A DNA stretch of 64,000 nt. It comes from Mycobacterium sp. WUMAC-067 (GTDB taxonomy: Bacteria > Actinomycetota > Actinomycetes > Mycobacteriales > Mycobacteriaceae). The translations under genes and the position numbers were made by a program. The stretch spans positions 186,001 to 250,000 of the forward strand of contig NZ_JAEKMI010000002.1 in NCBI RefSeq assembly GCF_020217485.1. Direction: 5' to 3'. A model generated the notes under the pieces. It did no database searches. It was not told the DNA's origin and saw only the letters and a list, made by a program, of their open reading frames with translations. This document shows, piece after piece, positions 8,392-17,626 of this stretch. Position 1 is the first letter of the stretch. Each line of letters opens with the position of its first letter.

Positions 8392-9216
8392 ATGGGCGCC
8401 GCCGACCGTGTGGTCACCGATGAGGCGGTGCTGTATGAAACCACCGAAACCGGTGTTGCGGTCGTGACCTTCAACCGCCCCGAGCGGCTCAACGCCTGGG
8501 GCCCCGACCTCTCGCGGGGCTTCTACGCGAGCATCGACCGCGCCGAGGCCGACCCCGCGGTCCGAGTGATCGTGTTGACCGGTGCCGGCAAGGGATTCTG
8601 CGCGGGCGCGAACCTGGGTGGCGCGGGATCCATCGACGAAAAACTCGGCGACGGCGACACCGACGTCACCAAGTTGGTCGGCGACCGCCACCCGCACTTC
8701 CTCACCGAGCTGCGAAAGCCGATCATCGCCGCGGTCAACGGCGCCTGCGTCGGCATCGGCCTGACCCACGCCCTGATGTGTGACGTCCGGTTCGCGGCCG
8801 CCGGGGCCAAATTCGCCACCGCCTTCACCCGGCGGGGTTTGATCGCCGAGTACGGGATCTCCTGGATCCTGCCGCGGCTCGCCGGCTGGGGCGCAGCGAT
8901 GGACTTGCTGCTGAGCGGGCGCACGTTCTTCGCCGAGGAGGCCGCGGAACTCGGACTGGTCAAGGACGTTGTCGCGCCCGAACAACTGTTGTCTCGCACC
9001 ATGGCGTACGCCGAGGACATCGCGCACAGCTGTTCGCCGGCGTCGCTGGCGGTCATCAAGCGGCAGGCCTACGGCGACGCGCTGCGCGATGTCACCGACG
9101 TCAGCGCCCGCGCCGAAACACTCATGCACGAGTCGCTACTGCGGCCCGACGTCGTCGAAGGCATCACGAGCTTCCTGGAGAAGCGGCCACCGCGGTTCCC
9201 GCCGTTGGCCACCTAA
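8392..9216 (+). CDS. Enoyl-CoA hydratase/isomerase family protein
   Basis: Crotonase-fold protein of 274 residues with VVTFNRPERLNAW, the oxyanion segment GAGKGFCAGANLGG and VNGACVGIGLTHAL. A Glu is present in LIAEYGISWILPRL, at the place of the second catalytic acid of hydratases. GAGGGGA precedes the ATG. First gene of a six-gene rightward operon; the promoter gap contains a copy of the 19-bp palindrome. Confidence 0.88.
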   Translation: MGAADRVVTDEAVLYETTETGVAVVTFNRPERLNAWGPDLSRGFYASIDRAEADPAVRVIVLTGAGKGFCAGANLGGAGSIDEKLGDGDTDVTKLVGDRHPHFLTELRKPIIAAVNGACVGIGLTHALMCDVRFAAAGAKFATAFTRRGLIAEYGISWILPRLAGWGAAMDLLLSGRTFFAEEAAELGLVKDVVAPEQLLSRTMAYAEDIAHSCSPASLAVIKRQAYGDALRDVTDVSARAETLMHESLLRPDVVEGITSFLEKRPPRFPPLAT

Positions 9217-9235
9217 CCAGCCGGAAAGGAACATC

Positions 9236-10438
9236 ATGACCACCCTGAACTATCAAGCGATCGATGTCGACAATCACTACTACGAGCCGTTGGACTCGTT
9301 TACCCGCCACTTGGACAAGCGATTCAAACGGCGCGGTGTCCAGATAGTCAGCGACGGCAAACGCAGCTGGGCGTTGATGGGCGACCGCATCAACCACTTC
9401 ATCCCGAACGTCACCTTCGACCCGATCATCGTGCCCGGCTGCCTCGACCTGTTGTTCCGCGGCGAGATCCCGGAGGGCGTCGACCCGGCGTCGCTGATGA
9501 AGGTCGAGCGGCTCGCCGAGCACCCGGAGTACCAGAACCGCGACGCCCGGATCGCGGTGATGGACACCCAGGACATCGAGACGGCGTTCATGCTGCCGAC
9601 ATTCGCGTGCGGGGTCGAAGAGGCGCTCAAACACGACATCGAGGCGACAATGGCCTCGGTGCACGCGTTCAACCTGTGGCTCGACGAGGACTGGGGCTTC
9701 GACCGTCCCGATCATCGCATCATCTCCGCCCCGATCGTCTCGCTGGCCGATCCGGTCAAAGCCGTCGAAGAGGTCGAGTTCGTGTTGGCGCGCGGCGCCA
9801 AGCTGGTGCTGGTGCGGCCCGCACCGGTGCCCGGGCTGGTCAAGCCGCGGTCGCTGGGCGATCCCAGCCACGATCCGGTGTGGGCCAGGCTGGCCGAAGC
9901 GGGAGTGCCGGTGGGATTCCACCTGTCTGACAGCGGTTACCTGGCGATCGCCGCGCTATGGGGCGGCAAGTCGACCTTCGAGGGCTTCGGCGCGAAGGAT
10001 CCGCTGGATCAGGTGCTCCTGGACGACCGGGCCATTCACGACACCATGGCCTCGATGATCGTGCACGGCGTGTTCACCCGCCATCCGAAACTCAAGGCCG
10101 TCAGCATCGAAAACGGGTCCTACTTCGTGCATCGACTGATCAAGCGACTCAAGAAGGCGGCCAACACCCAGCCCCAGTATTTCCCCGAGGACCCGGTGGA
10201 GCAGCTGCGCAACAACGTGTGGATCGCCCCCTACTACGAGGACGACCTACCGGAGCTGGCCGAAGTCATCGGCGTCGACAAGATCCTGTTCGGTTCCGAC
10301 TGGCCGCACGGGGAGGGCCTCGAATCGCCGGTGTCGTTCGCCGATGAGCTGAAAGGCTTCAGCGAGTCCGACGTCCGAAAGATCATGCGAGACAACGCCC
10401 TCGACCTCCTGGGCGTCCAAGTCGGCTCGGCCGCTTGA
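9236..10438 (+). CDS. Amidohydrolase-fold metal-dependent hydrolase/decarboxylase (PF04909 type)
   Basis: TIM-barrel protein of 400 residues. Family members include decarboxylases and hydrolases of ring compounds (ACMSD/LigJ type). The usual N-terminal HxH metal motif reads DVDNH here, keeping only the second His. Later metal or acid ligands are visible in GFHLSDSG and in FGSDWPHGEG near residue 350. It follows the crotonase by 19 bases with GGAAAGGA before the ATG. It is a paralog of the protein at 50234-51442, sharing D-x-DNH-x-YEP, RPAPVPG and SDWPH-x-EG. Confidence 0.82.
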   Translation: MTTLNYQAIDVDNHYYEPLDSFTRHLDKRFKRRGVQIVSDGKRSWALMGDRINHFIPNVTFDPIIVPGCLDLLFRGEIPEGVDPASLMKVERLAEHPEYQNRDARIAVMDTQDIETAFMLPTFACGVEEALKHDIEATMASVHAFNLWLDEDWGFDRPDHRIISAPIVSLADPVKAVEEVEFVLARGAKLVLVRPAPVPGLVKPRSLGDPSHDPVWARLAEAGVPVGFHLSDSGYLAIAALWGGKSTFEGFGAKDPLDQVLLDDRAIHDTMASMIVHGVFTRHPKLKAVSIENGSYFVHRLIKRLKKAANTQPQYFPEDPVEQLRNNVWIAPYYEDDLPELAEVIGVDKILFGSDWPHGEGLESPVSFADELKGFSESDVRKIMRDNALDLLGVQVGSAA

Positions 10439-10460
10439 TCATCGGGGCCCGGTTACTTCC

Positions 10461-12086
10461 GTGAGCGAATGGACCATCGGGGCGGTGCTCGACGAGATCG
10501 CCGACGTCATCGGTGACCGGACGATGACGGTGTGCGGCGACCGTCGCAGCACCTTCGCCGAGTCGGCGGACCGCACCCGCCGGCTGGCGAACTTCCTGGC
10601 CAGCAAGGGGTTCGGCGCACACCGGGAGCGGGCGGACCTGCAGAACTGGGAATGCGGGCAGGACCGGGTTGCCCTGGTGATGCACAACGACCTGTACCCC
10701 GACATGGTCATCGGGTGCCTCAAGGCCCGCACCGTCCCGGTGAACATCAACTACTACTACACGCCGCGCGAGGTCGGTGAACTTCTCGATTACGTACAGC
10801 CCCGGGTGGTCATCTACCACCGCGCGCTGGGCGCCAAGTTCGCCGACGTCCTCGCCCGTGCGGGCGTCGATCTGTTGATCACGGTCGACGACGGCAGCGA
10901 CGCACCCGACCTACCGGGCGCGATGTCGCTGGAAGACGCTCTGGCGCAAGGGGAAACTGACCAGCGCGTCATCGCATCGCCCGATGACCTGCTGATGATC
11001 TGCACCGGGGGCACAACCGGTCGGCCCAAGGGTGTGCTGTGGCGGCAGTCCGACATCTATGTCTCGTCGATGGTGGGGGCAGACCACGCCTGTGCCCAGG
11101 AGATTCACGACAAGGTGCGCGGGGCGGCCGGGGCGCCGTGGTTCGCGGTGTCGCCGCTGATGCACGCCGCCGGCATGTGGACGGCGTTCTCGGCGATCAT
11201 GGCCGGCACGCCCGTGGTGATGTACGACACCGGCAAAAAGCTCGACCCGCGAACGGTCTTGGAAACGGCGCAGCGCGAGAGGGTCGGCTTGATGACGATG
11301 GTCGGCGACGCCTACGCCGCGCCGCTGGTGGCCGAACTGCGCCGCGGCTCCTACGACCTGTCGTCGCTGTACGCAATAGGCACCGGCGGCGCCGCAACGA
11401 ACCCGAAATACCAACGCGCCCTGGTGGAATTGATCCCCCAGGTCACGGTGATCAACGGGTACGGCTCGTCGGAGACCGGAAACATGGGATTCGGCCACAG
11501 CCGGCGCGACACGCAATCCGACACGTTCACCCTGCGGGAGGGTGGACTGGTTCTCTCCGAGGACTACAGCCGCTTTCTCCGTCCGGGCGAGGCCGAGGTG
11601 GGTTGGGTCGCCAGGGAAGGACGAATCCCGTTGGGGTACTTCAACGATCCCGACGCGACCCGCAAGACCTTTCCCGAGATCGACGGCAAGCGGGTGGTGA
11701 TATCGGGCGACCGCGCCGCCCTGGAGCCCGACGGCACGCTGCGGCTGTTCGGCCGGGACTCGCTGGTGGTCAACACCGGCGGCGAGAAGGTCTTCGTCGA
11801 GGAAGTCGAAGAAGTGCTGCGCGCCCACCCGGCGATCGCCGACGCGCTGGTGGTCGGGCGCCCCAGCGAGCGCTGGGGAGAAGAACTCGTCGCCCTCGTC
11901 GAACTCCGTGCGGAGGCCGCCGCGACGGCCGATGAACTGCACACGCTGTGCACCACGCAACTCGCACGGTTCAAGGCGCCCAAGGAATTCCTCTTCGTCG
12001 AGCACGTCCAACGCTTGGGCAACGGCAAGGCCGATTACCGTTGGGCGAAACGTCACGCGACAGCAAAGGCGCCGGTGTCCCCATGA
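10461..12086 (+). CDS. Acyl-CoA synthetase (FadD type)
   Basis: Full-length ANL-superfamily ligase of 541 residues. The P-loop CTGGTTGRPKG is at about residues 178-188. The acceptor motif NGYGSSETGN, the hinge-region motif FGRDSLVVNTGGEKV and the C-terminal adenylation Lys in GNGKADYRWAK are all present, so it should be active. It makes the CoA ester of a carboxylic acid for the crotonase and FadE enzymes of the operon. It starts with GTG 22 bases after the amidohydrolase and ends by ATGA overlap into the next gene. It shares the GKADYRWA signature with the ligase at 25984-27633. Confidence 0.9.
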   Translation: MSEWTIGAVLDEIADVIGDRTMTVCGDRRSTFAESADRTRRLANFLASKGFGAHRERADLQNWECGQDRVALVMHNDLYPDMVIGCLKARTVPVNINYYYTPREVGELLDYVQPRVVIYHRALGAKFADVLARAGVDLLITVDDGSDAPDLPGAMSLEDALAQGETDQRVIASPDDLLMICTGGTTGRPKGVLWRQSDIYVSSMVGADHACAQEIHDKVRGAAGAPWFAVSPLMHAAGMWTAFSAIMAGTPVVMYDTGKKLDPRTVLETAQRERVGLMTMVGDAYAAPLVAELRRGSYDLSSLYAIGTGGAATNPKYQRALVELIPQVTVINGYGSSETGNMGFGHSRRDTQSDTFTLREGGLVLSEDYSRFLRPGEAEVGWVAREGRIPLGYFNDPDATRKTFPEIDGKRVVISGDRAALEPDGTLRLFGRDSLVVNTGGEKVFVEEVEEVLRAHPAIADALVVGRPSERWGEELVALVELRAEAAATADELHTLCTTQLARFKAPKEFLFVEHVQRLGNGKADYRWAKRHATAKAPVSP

Positions 12087-12913
12087 AAGTGATCGATTGC
12101 CTGGTCAACGTGCGCTTCGGCGAGACCGAGAAGCAACCGACCTGGATGCTCAAGGTGCGTGACGATTACTTCAAGGGGCCGGAGTCCATGTTCGCGCCCG
12201 TCGAGCTGTCCGAGCTGCTCGACGAAATGGACGCCCACGGCGTGCGCAAGGCCATCCTGATGGACAATCTCGCCAAGCCGTCGGTGACGGCGCGCAAATT
12301 CGTCGAGGAGAAGCCCGAGCGGTTCGCGCTGGCCATGGGCGGGGTGAACCTGCTGCGGCCGATGCCCTCCCTGCGGGAACTTTCTGCCGTCGCCGGCGAC
12401 CTGCCCGTGGCGTATGCGGCTGTGGGGCCGAGCTTTTGGGGGGACGGCCAGTACCCGCCCAGCGACGCCGTCTATTACCCGCTGTACACCAAATGCGCCG
12501 AGCTCGAGCTTCCGCTGTGCATCAACACCGGCATCCCCGGGCCGCCCATTCCCGGCGAGGTGCAGAATCCGATTCACCTCGATCGGGTGTGCGTGCGGTT
12601 CCCAGAACTGAAACTGTGCATGATCCACGGCGCGGATCCGTGGTGGGACATCGCGATCAGACTGCTGATCAAATATGCCAACCTGCGCCTGATGACGTCG
12701 GCGTGGTCGCCGAAGCGGTTACCGGAGAGCCTGCTGCACTACATGCGCACGCGCGGGAAGGGCAAGGTGATCTTCGGTTCCGACTGGCCCGTGCTGAAGA
12801 TGCACCGCGTCGTGCCCGAGGCCGCCGCGCTGGATTTGCCCGCCGACGTCCTCGAGAACTATCTCTACAACAACGCCCAAGAATTCTTTTTCGGTGGCCA
12901 GGAGGAACGCTGA
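12083..12913 (+). CDS. Amidohydrolase-fold protein (PF04909 type), lacking HxH
   Basis: TIM-barrel protein of 276 residues. Recognisable segments are MIHGADPWWD and VIFGSDWPVLK, which carry the later His and the Asp of the fold. The N-terminal metal motif is absent: the first strand reads VIDCLVNVRFGE with no His. The metal site must be altered or lost, so the activity is uncertain. Translation is coupled to FadD (ATGA) and the next FadE gene starts 2 bases after its stop. Confidence 0.78.
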   Translation: MKVIDCLVNVRFGETEKQPTWMLKVRDDYFKGPESMFAPVELSELLDEMDAHGVRKAILMDNLAKPSVTARKFVEEKPERFALAMGGVNLLRPMPSLRELSAVAGDLPVAYAAVGPSFWGDGQYPPSDAVYYPLYTKCAELELPLCINTGIPGPPIPGEVQNPIHLDRVCVRFPELKLCMIHGADPWWDIAIRLLIKYANLRLMTSAWSPKRLPESLLHYMRTRGKGKVIFGSDWPVLKMHRVVPEAAALDLPADVLENYLYNNAQEFFFGGQEER

Positions 12914-12915
12914 GT

Positions 12916-13962
12916 ATGGACCGTTACGAACTACGCAGGCTCGACTACAGCCTGACGTCGGATCACGAGGCGTTGCAGGCCGCGTACCGCGATTTCTTCA
13001 AGACCCATTGCCCGATCGAGACCGTGCGCGCCGCGGAGGAGACCGGATTCGACAAGAACCTCTGGGAGCGGTTGTGCGCCATGGGCGCAACGACGATGGC
13101 CCTGCCGGAATCCGCCGGCGGCGACGGCGCGACGCTCGTCGACCTGACCCTGGTGGCCGAGGAGATCGGCCGGTCGCTGGCGCCGGTGCCGTGGATCGAC
13201 CAGGTCTGCGCGGCGCGTCTGCTGGCCCGGCTCGGTGCGGTGGAACCCGATGTGGTCCAAGGCAAGCGACTGGCCGCGTTCGATCCGCAGCACGACAGCC
13301 CCTCCGGGACGCGGCTCCTGCCCACCGGGTCGATCGCCGACCAGATCATCGTGCGCGACGGTGCGGAAGTCATCGCGCTGACCTTCGGCACCCGCCCTAC
13401 GAAGGTAGACAACATCGGCCGCCTGCCGATGGCCTGGGTGGATCCGGCGGCCGCCGACACCCGCACCGTGCTAGCCAGCGGGCCCGGCGCGGCGGCGGAA
13501 TATCAACGCGCGCTGGATGAGTGGCGGGTGCTGTCGGCCGCGGCATTGGTGGGCTTGGTGGAAGAGACCATGACGATCGCCGCCGAATTCGCCAAGACCC
13601 GCTACACACTGGGCGTGCCGATCTCGACGCTGCAGGGCATCTCCCATCCACTGGCCAACATCGCCATCACCGTGCAGGGCGGCCGCAATCTGGCGCGGCG
13701 CGCGGCCTGGTTCCTGGACAACGAGCCCGACGAACGCCCCGAGTTGGCGCCCTCGGCGTTCGTGTTCATGGCGGAAGAGGCGGCCAAGGCCGCGACCATG
13801 GCGGTGCATGTGCAAGGCGGTCTTGGTGTTTCGGCGGAGGCGGCGGCGACGGCCTATCTGGTGCGTGCCCGCGGCTGGGCCCTGGCGGGCGGAGATCCCG
13901 GCGCCAGCGCGAAGTACATCGGCGAGCTCGTCGCCGCACGCGAAAGCGGAAGGGGCGCATAG
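12916..13962 (+). CDS. Acyl-CoA dehydrogenase, short subunit type
   Basis: Acyl-CoA dehydrogenase-like protein of 348 residues with N-terminal helical domain (LWERLCAMGATTMALPESAGG) and a C-terminal helical domain ending in VQGGLGVSAEA. It lacks the middle-domain Ser/Thr-Glu-Pro-x-x-Gly-Ser-Asp motif that binds flavin and substrate. The next gene supplies it (YTEPEGGSD). This long/short pairing is typical of mycobacterial alpha2beta2 FadE heterotetramers such as FadE26-FadE27, in which the subunits share the active sites. The two genes overlap at TAGTG. Confidence 0.85.
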   Translation: MDRYELRRLDYSLTSDHEALQAAYRDFFKTHCPIETVRAAEETGFDKNLWERLCAMGATTMALPESAGGDGATLVDLTLVAEEIGRSLAPVPWIDQVCAARLLARLGAVEPDVVQGKRLAAFDPQHDSPSGTRLLPTGSIADQIIVRDGAEVIALTFGTRPTKVDNIGRLPMAWVDPAAADTRTVLASGPGAAAEYQRALDEWRVLSAAALVGLVEETMTIAAEFAKTRYTLGVPISTLQGISHPLANIAITVQGGRNLARRAAWFLDNEPDERPELAPSAFVFMAEEAAKAATMAVHVQGGLGVSAEAAATAYLVRARGWALAGGDPGASAKYIGELVAARESGRGA

Positions 13963-15161
13963 TGGATTTCTCGCGAGTCACGCTGTCCGACGACGATCAG
14001 CGATTCCTCGACGAAGCGCGCGAATTCCTGCGCACCCACGTGACCGAGGACGTCAAGCGTCGGGACCGCGAAACCGGCGACAACTTCGACGAAGGGGTGC
14101 ACCTGGCGCTGGGCGCCGCCGGCTACCTGGAACGCGAATGGAAGCCGGAAGCCGAAGGCGGCTTCAGCCGCGTGCGTCGCCGCATCTGGGAGCTGGAGAA
14201 GCGGCGCGCCCACGTGCCCTGGGTGACCTGGGGTACCACCGCCATGGTGGCGCGTTCGGTCGCGCGGTTCGGGTCGAGCGAATTGCAGGACGAAGTGCTG
14301 CCGGGCGTCTTCAGCGGACATGTCCGGCTGTGCCTGGGCTACACCGAACCCGAGGGCGGATCCGACATCGCCACCTGCAAGACGCGGGCGGTGCGGGAGG
14401 CGGATGGATCAACGTGGATTATCAATGGGTCCAAGATGTTTACCACCGGGGCGCACAATTGCCGGTACGTGTTCCTCATCACCAACACGGATCCGAACGC
14501 CCCGAAGCACAAGAGCCTGACGATGTTTCTGGTTCCGCTGGACTCGCCGGGCATCGAGATTCAGGGCATCCGCACGGTCGACGGCGATCGCACCAACATC
14601 GTCTACTACAGCGACGTGCGTGTCGACGACAGGTATCGGCTGGGCGACGTGAACGCGGGCTGGACGGTGCTGCGCGAGCCGCTCAACGTCGAGCACGGCG
14701 CGGTGGCGGCCGCCCCCGACGGGCTGCAGGACGTGTCGATCATGATGCATCAGGCCGGTTTCATGGCCGACGCGCTGGACAAGGCCGCGGGCAAGGTGTC
14801 ACAGCGGGACCCGAACGGGCGCAGGCTCATTGACGATGCCGCCGTGGCGTACCGGTTGGGACGCAGCGCCGCGCGAATGGAAGCGGCGCTCAGTGCGCCC
14901 GGCATCTTCGGGCGCGTCGCCCTCGCACAGACGATGCGCGACATCTCCCCGGACCTGATGGACATCCTCGGCACGGCGTCCACGCTGCCGATCGGCACCG
15001 ACGGTGCGGCCGACGACGGCGCCTCGGAGTACGTATTCCGGTTCGCGCCGCTGGTGGGCATTTACGGCGGCACCCTCGAGGTGTTCCGCAACATGATCGC
15101 GCAGTACATGCTGGGCTTGGGCAAGCCGGCTTACGCGCCGGTCGCGCAGAAAGCTTCCTAG
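13962..15161 (+). CDS. Acyl-CoA dehydrogenase, long subunit type
   Basis: Acyl-CoA dehydrogenase of 399 residues from a GTG start. The middle-domain motif LGYTEPEGGSDIA and the following WIINGSKMFTTG are clear. In the C-terminal motif where many dehydrogenases have the catalytic Glu (YEGT) it reads IYGGTLEVFRN, a change also seen in the other long subunits here. It probably pairs with the short subunit encoded just upstream to desaturate an acyl-CoA with FAD. Last gene of the rightward operon. Confidence 0.88.
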   Translation: MDFSRVTLSDDDQRFLDEAREFLRTHVTEDVKRRDRETGDNFDEGVHLALGAAGYLEREWKPEAEGGFSRVRRRIWELEKRRAHVPWVTWGTTAMVARSVARFGSSELQDEVLPGVFSGHVRLCLGYTEPEGGSDIATCKTRAVREADGSTWIINGSKMFTTGAHNCRYVFLITNTDPNAPKHKSLTMFLVPLDSPGIEIQGIRTVDGDRTNIVYYSDVRVDDRYRLGDVNAGWTVLREPLNVEHGAVAAAPDGLQDVSIMMHQAGFMADALDKAAGKVSQRDPNGRRLIDDAAVAYRLGRSAARMEAALSAPGIFGRVALAQTMRDISPDLMDILGTASTLPIGTDGAADDGASEYVFRFAPLVGIYGGTLEVFRNMIAQYMLGLGKPAYAPVAQKAS

Positions 15162-15194
15162 CGCTGGTTCTTAGCCCTGCGTCTGCTCGCGGGG

Positions 15195-16340
15195 TCAGGT
15201 CGTCAGGACTGTCGCCGCGGCGGTGCCGGGCGCGCCATAGAGCTGAGCGAACCCGACGCGCGGTTCACCGGCCACCTGACGATCGCCCGCCTCGCCGCGA
15301 AGCTGGCGCACCAGCTCATGGATCTGCCGCAGGCCGGACGCCCCGATCGGTTCGCCGTTGGCGATCAGCCCGCCGTCGGTGTTGATCGGCATCGAGCCGG
15401 TGATCTCGGTGGCACCGTCGGCCAGCAGCTTCTCCTGCTCGCCGTCGGCGCAGAACCCGCATTCGGCCATGTGGATGATCTCCGCGCCGGCGTCGGTGTC
15501 CTGCAACTGAATGACGTCGACGTCTTCCGGTGCCACTCCGGCCTTTTCGAACGCGGACTTGGCGGCGTACACGGTCGGCGCCACGTCCTCGTCGACCGGG
15601 GCGAAGGTGGTGTTCACCTCGTAGGCGCCGTAGCGGCGGGTACGCACCTCGACCGCCCGCACGAAGACCGGCTTGGCGGTATAGCGGTGCGCGATGTCGG
15701 CGCGGCACATGACCACCGCGGCGGCGCCCTCGTCGGGCGCACAGAACATGTACTGGGTGAGCGGGTAGTTCAGCATCGTCGAGTTGAGGATCTCGTCTTC
15801 CGGAATCGGTTTGCGCCGAAACGCGTTCGGATTCTGCGCGCCGTTACGAAAGTTCTTGGCGGCCACCTTGGCCAGCGTCTGCTGGGAGATGCCATGCTCG
15901 TGCAGGTATCGGTTGGCTTTCATGCCGAAGAACTGAGTGGTGAGGTACTGCCCGTTTTCGGCATACCAGCGCGGCATTCCCACCAGAGCCGGGTCCTCGG
16001 TGAACGCCCCGCGCGGATGCTTGTCCAGGCCGATGGCGATCCCAATGTCGTAGTCGCCCAGCCGGATTCCGTCGGCGCACGCCTTGGCGGCGCTGGCCGC
16101 GGTCGCGCAGGCGTTGAACACGTTGGTGAAGGGGATGCCCGAGAGTCCGACCATGCCGACGATCGCATCGGGATTGGCGACCGTCCAGCTGCCCCCGGTG
16201 GCGGCCTGGATGTCCTTCCACTGCACGCCCGCGTCGTCGACCGCGAGCCGGATGGCGTCGACGCCCATCTCCATCGCGGATTTGCCCTCGAAGCGACCGA
16301 AGGGGTGTAGGCCCACGCCGATGATTGCGACGTCATTCAT
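15195..16340 (-). CDS. Thiolase-fold lipid-transfer protein (SCP-x/Ltp type)
   Basis: Thiolase-superfamily protein of 381 residues. The nucleophile Cys is in FNACATAASAAKA. The C-terminal GHP motif of thiolases reads GEPIGASG, with Glu for His, and the final Cys loop reads QLYGAPGTAAA without Cys. Such Ltp-type proteins may act as retro-aldolases or atypical thiolases. The ATG overlaps the micro-ORF stop and has AGGAGG about 10 bases upstream; a GTG 9 bases earlier is too close to it. Last gene of the P450/CoA-transferase operon. No DUF35 partner, as found beside Ltp2, is present nearby. Confidence 0.82.
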   Translation of the reverse strand: MNDVAIIGVGLHPFGRFEGKSAMEMGVDAIRLAVDDAGVQWKDIQAATGGSWTVANPDAIVGMVGLSGIPFTNVFNACATAASAAKACADGIRLGDYDIGIAIGLDKHPRGAFTEDPALVGMPRWYAENGQYLTTQFFGMKANRYLHEHGISQQTLAKVAAKNFRNGAQNPNAFRRKPIPEDEILNSTMLNYPLTQYMFCAPDEGAAAVVMCRADIAHRYTAKPVFVRAVEVRTRRYGAYEVNTTFAPVDEDVAPTVYAAKSAFEKAGVAPEDVDVIQLQDTDAGAEIIHMAECGFCADGEQEKLLADGATEITGSMPINTDGGLIANGEPIGASGLRQIHELVRQLRGEAGDRQVAGEPRVGFAQLYGAPGTAAATVLTT

Positions 16341-16393
16341 TTGCGCCACTCCTCCTCATCACTACGTTCTGCGTCGTCGTCGGCGCGATTCAC
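16337..16393 (-). CDS. MIRU-type micro-ORF, 18 residues
   Basis: Micro-ORF of 18 codons: [18 protein letters not shown]. Its GTG overlaps the stop of the CoA-transferase (GTGA) and its TGA overlaps the ATG of the thiolase (ATGA). The codons for Asp-Glu-Glu-Glu form the thiolase Shine-Dalgarno sequence. It is the short version of the 26-residue peptides at 3299 and 57617, without the central AAGAPPAC segment. Confidence 0.55.
   Translation of the reverse strand: MNRADDDAERSDEEEWRK
16341..16389 (-). repeat. MIRU-like intergenic repeat, short form
   Basis: The 49-bp gap between the CoA-transferase stop and the thiolase start is filled by a short copy of the repeat (CTCCTCCTCATC ... TCTGCGTCGTCG on the + strand). 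This copy is closest to the M. tuberculosis MIRU core as I remember it and lacks the GC-rich insert. Confidence 0.65.
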
Positions 16394-17616
16394 GCGATGG
16401 CTCCTGCTCCTTTGAGTTCGGCGATGCGGTCCCAGTCCATCCCGAGTTCTATCAAGACGATCTCGGTGTGCTCGGAGGCCTGCGGGGCCCGGGTGGTGAC
16501 GAGCGGTTCGTGGTTGAACTGCACCGGCCCGCGCACGACCTTGAACGGCGCACCGCCGTCGTTGGCCTCGACTTCGACGATCATGTCGTTGGCGATCGCT
16601 TGCTCGTCGTCGGCCAGATCGATGAGGCTCTGGAACGGCGCCCACTGGCCCTTCATCGTTTTGAGGTGCTGTCGCCAGTAGTCGAAGGGCTTGCCGGCGA
16701 AGGCCTTTGCGATCAGCTCGGCGGCCGCGTCGGCGTTTTGGATCAACGGCAGCACGTCGGAGAAGCGGGGATCGTCGGCCGCCTCGGGGATGCCGAGGTG
16801 CTCGAACGTGTCGCGAATGTAGCCCGTCGGACTGACGATGCACAGGTTGATCGTGCCGCCGTCGGAGGTTTCGTAGTTGCCCAGAAACGGATTCACCGAT
16901 GCGGCCGCGGATCCTGGCATCGGGGTGCGCATGACCTCCCCGGTCTCCATGCCTTGCGTGACGCTCGCGCCCGCCGCCCACCACGCCGTGCTCAGCAACG
17001 ACACGTCCAGCTCGAGCGCCTCGCCGGTGCGCTCGCGGTGCAGCAGCGCGGCCGAGATGCCGCCGGCGATGAACATGCCGCCAATGGAGTCACCGAATGC
17101 GGGAATGCCCTGTCCCAGAGCGCCGCCCAATTCCTCGGGGGTCAGCGCGTACCCCACCCCGCTGCGCGTCCAGAACGCCGTTCCGTCATAGCCGCCGACG
17201 TCCCGCTCGGCCCCCTTGTCGCCGTACGCACTGCCGCGGGCATACACGATGTTTGGGTTCACGGCGCGAATGTGCTCGACGTCGAACTTGTTTTTCTGCC
17301 GCTGCGCGGGCATGTAGTTGGTCAGGAACACGTCGGCGGTCTTGGCCAACTCGTAGATCACTTCCTGGCCGCCCGGGGTGGAGACGTCGATCCCGACGCT
17401 GCGCTTGCCCCGGTTGGGATGCTCGATCAACGGATGCCGGTCAGGATTGAGCTGGAAGCCACCCATGTTGACAAAGCCACGCTGGGTGTCGCCGCGCGCC
17501 GGGTGCTCGACCTTGATGACGTCGGCGCCCCAGTCGGCAAGGATCGCGCCGGCAGCGGGGACGAACGTGAACTGCGCAACCTCGAGGACCCGAAAGCCCT
17601 GCATTACCTTTACCAT
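16390..17616 (-). CDS. CaiB/BaiF-type (family III) CoA-transferase
   Basis: Family III CoA-transferase of 408 residues. The N-terminal Rossmann part ([29 protein letters not shown]) and the conserved Asp in [11 protein letters not shown] are present. These enzymes move CoA between acids through an aspartyl-CoA intermediate. The start is one of two in-frame ATGs 12 bases apart; the upstream one was chosen, with modest certainty. It follows the P450 by 10 bases. A micro-ORF overlaps its stop and leads into the thiolase. Confidence 0.87.
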   Translation of the reverse strand: MVKVMQGFRVLEVAQFTFVPAAGAILADWGADVIKVEHPARGDTQRGFVNMGGFQLNPDRHPLIEHPNRGKRSVGIDVSTPGGQEVIYELAKTADVFLTNYMPAQRQKNKFDVEHIRAVNPNIVYARGSAYGDKGAERDVGGYDGTAFWTRSGVGYALTPEELGGALGQGIPAFGDSIGGMFIAGGISAALLHRERTGEALELDVSLLSTAWWAAGASVTQGMETGEVMRTPMPGSAAASVNPFLGNYETSDGGTINLCIVSPTGYIRDTFEHLGIPEAADDPRFSDVLPLIQNADAAAELIAKAFAGKPFDYWRQHLKTMKGQWAPFQSLIDLADDEQAIANDMIVEVEANDGGAPFKVVRGPVQFNHEPLVTTRAPQASEHTEIVLIELGMDWDRIAELKGAGAIA

Positions 17617-17626
17617 TCCCGGGACC

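Noticed and set aside
15195-16340. Loss of the thiolase GHP His (GEPIGASG) as evidence of an inactive protein
   Set aside because: As far as I recall GEPIGASG is usual in mycobacterial Ltp-type proteins, so it reflects the subfamily and not decay.
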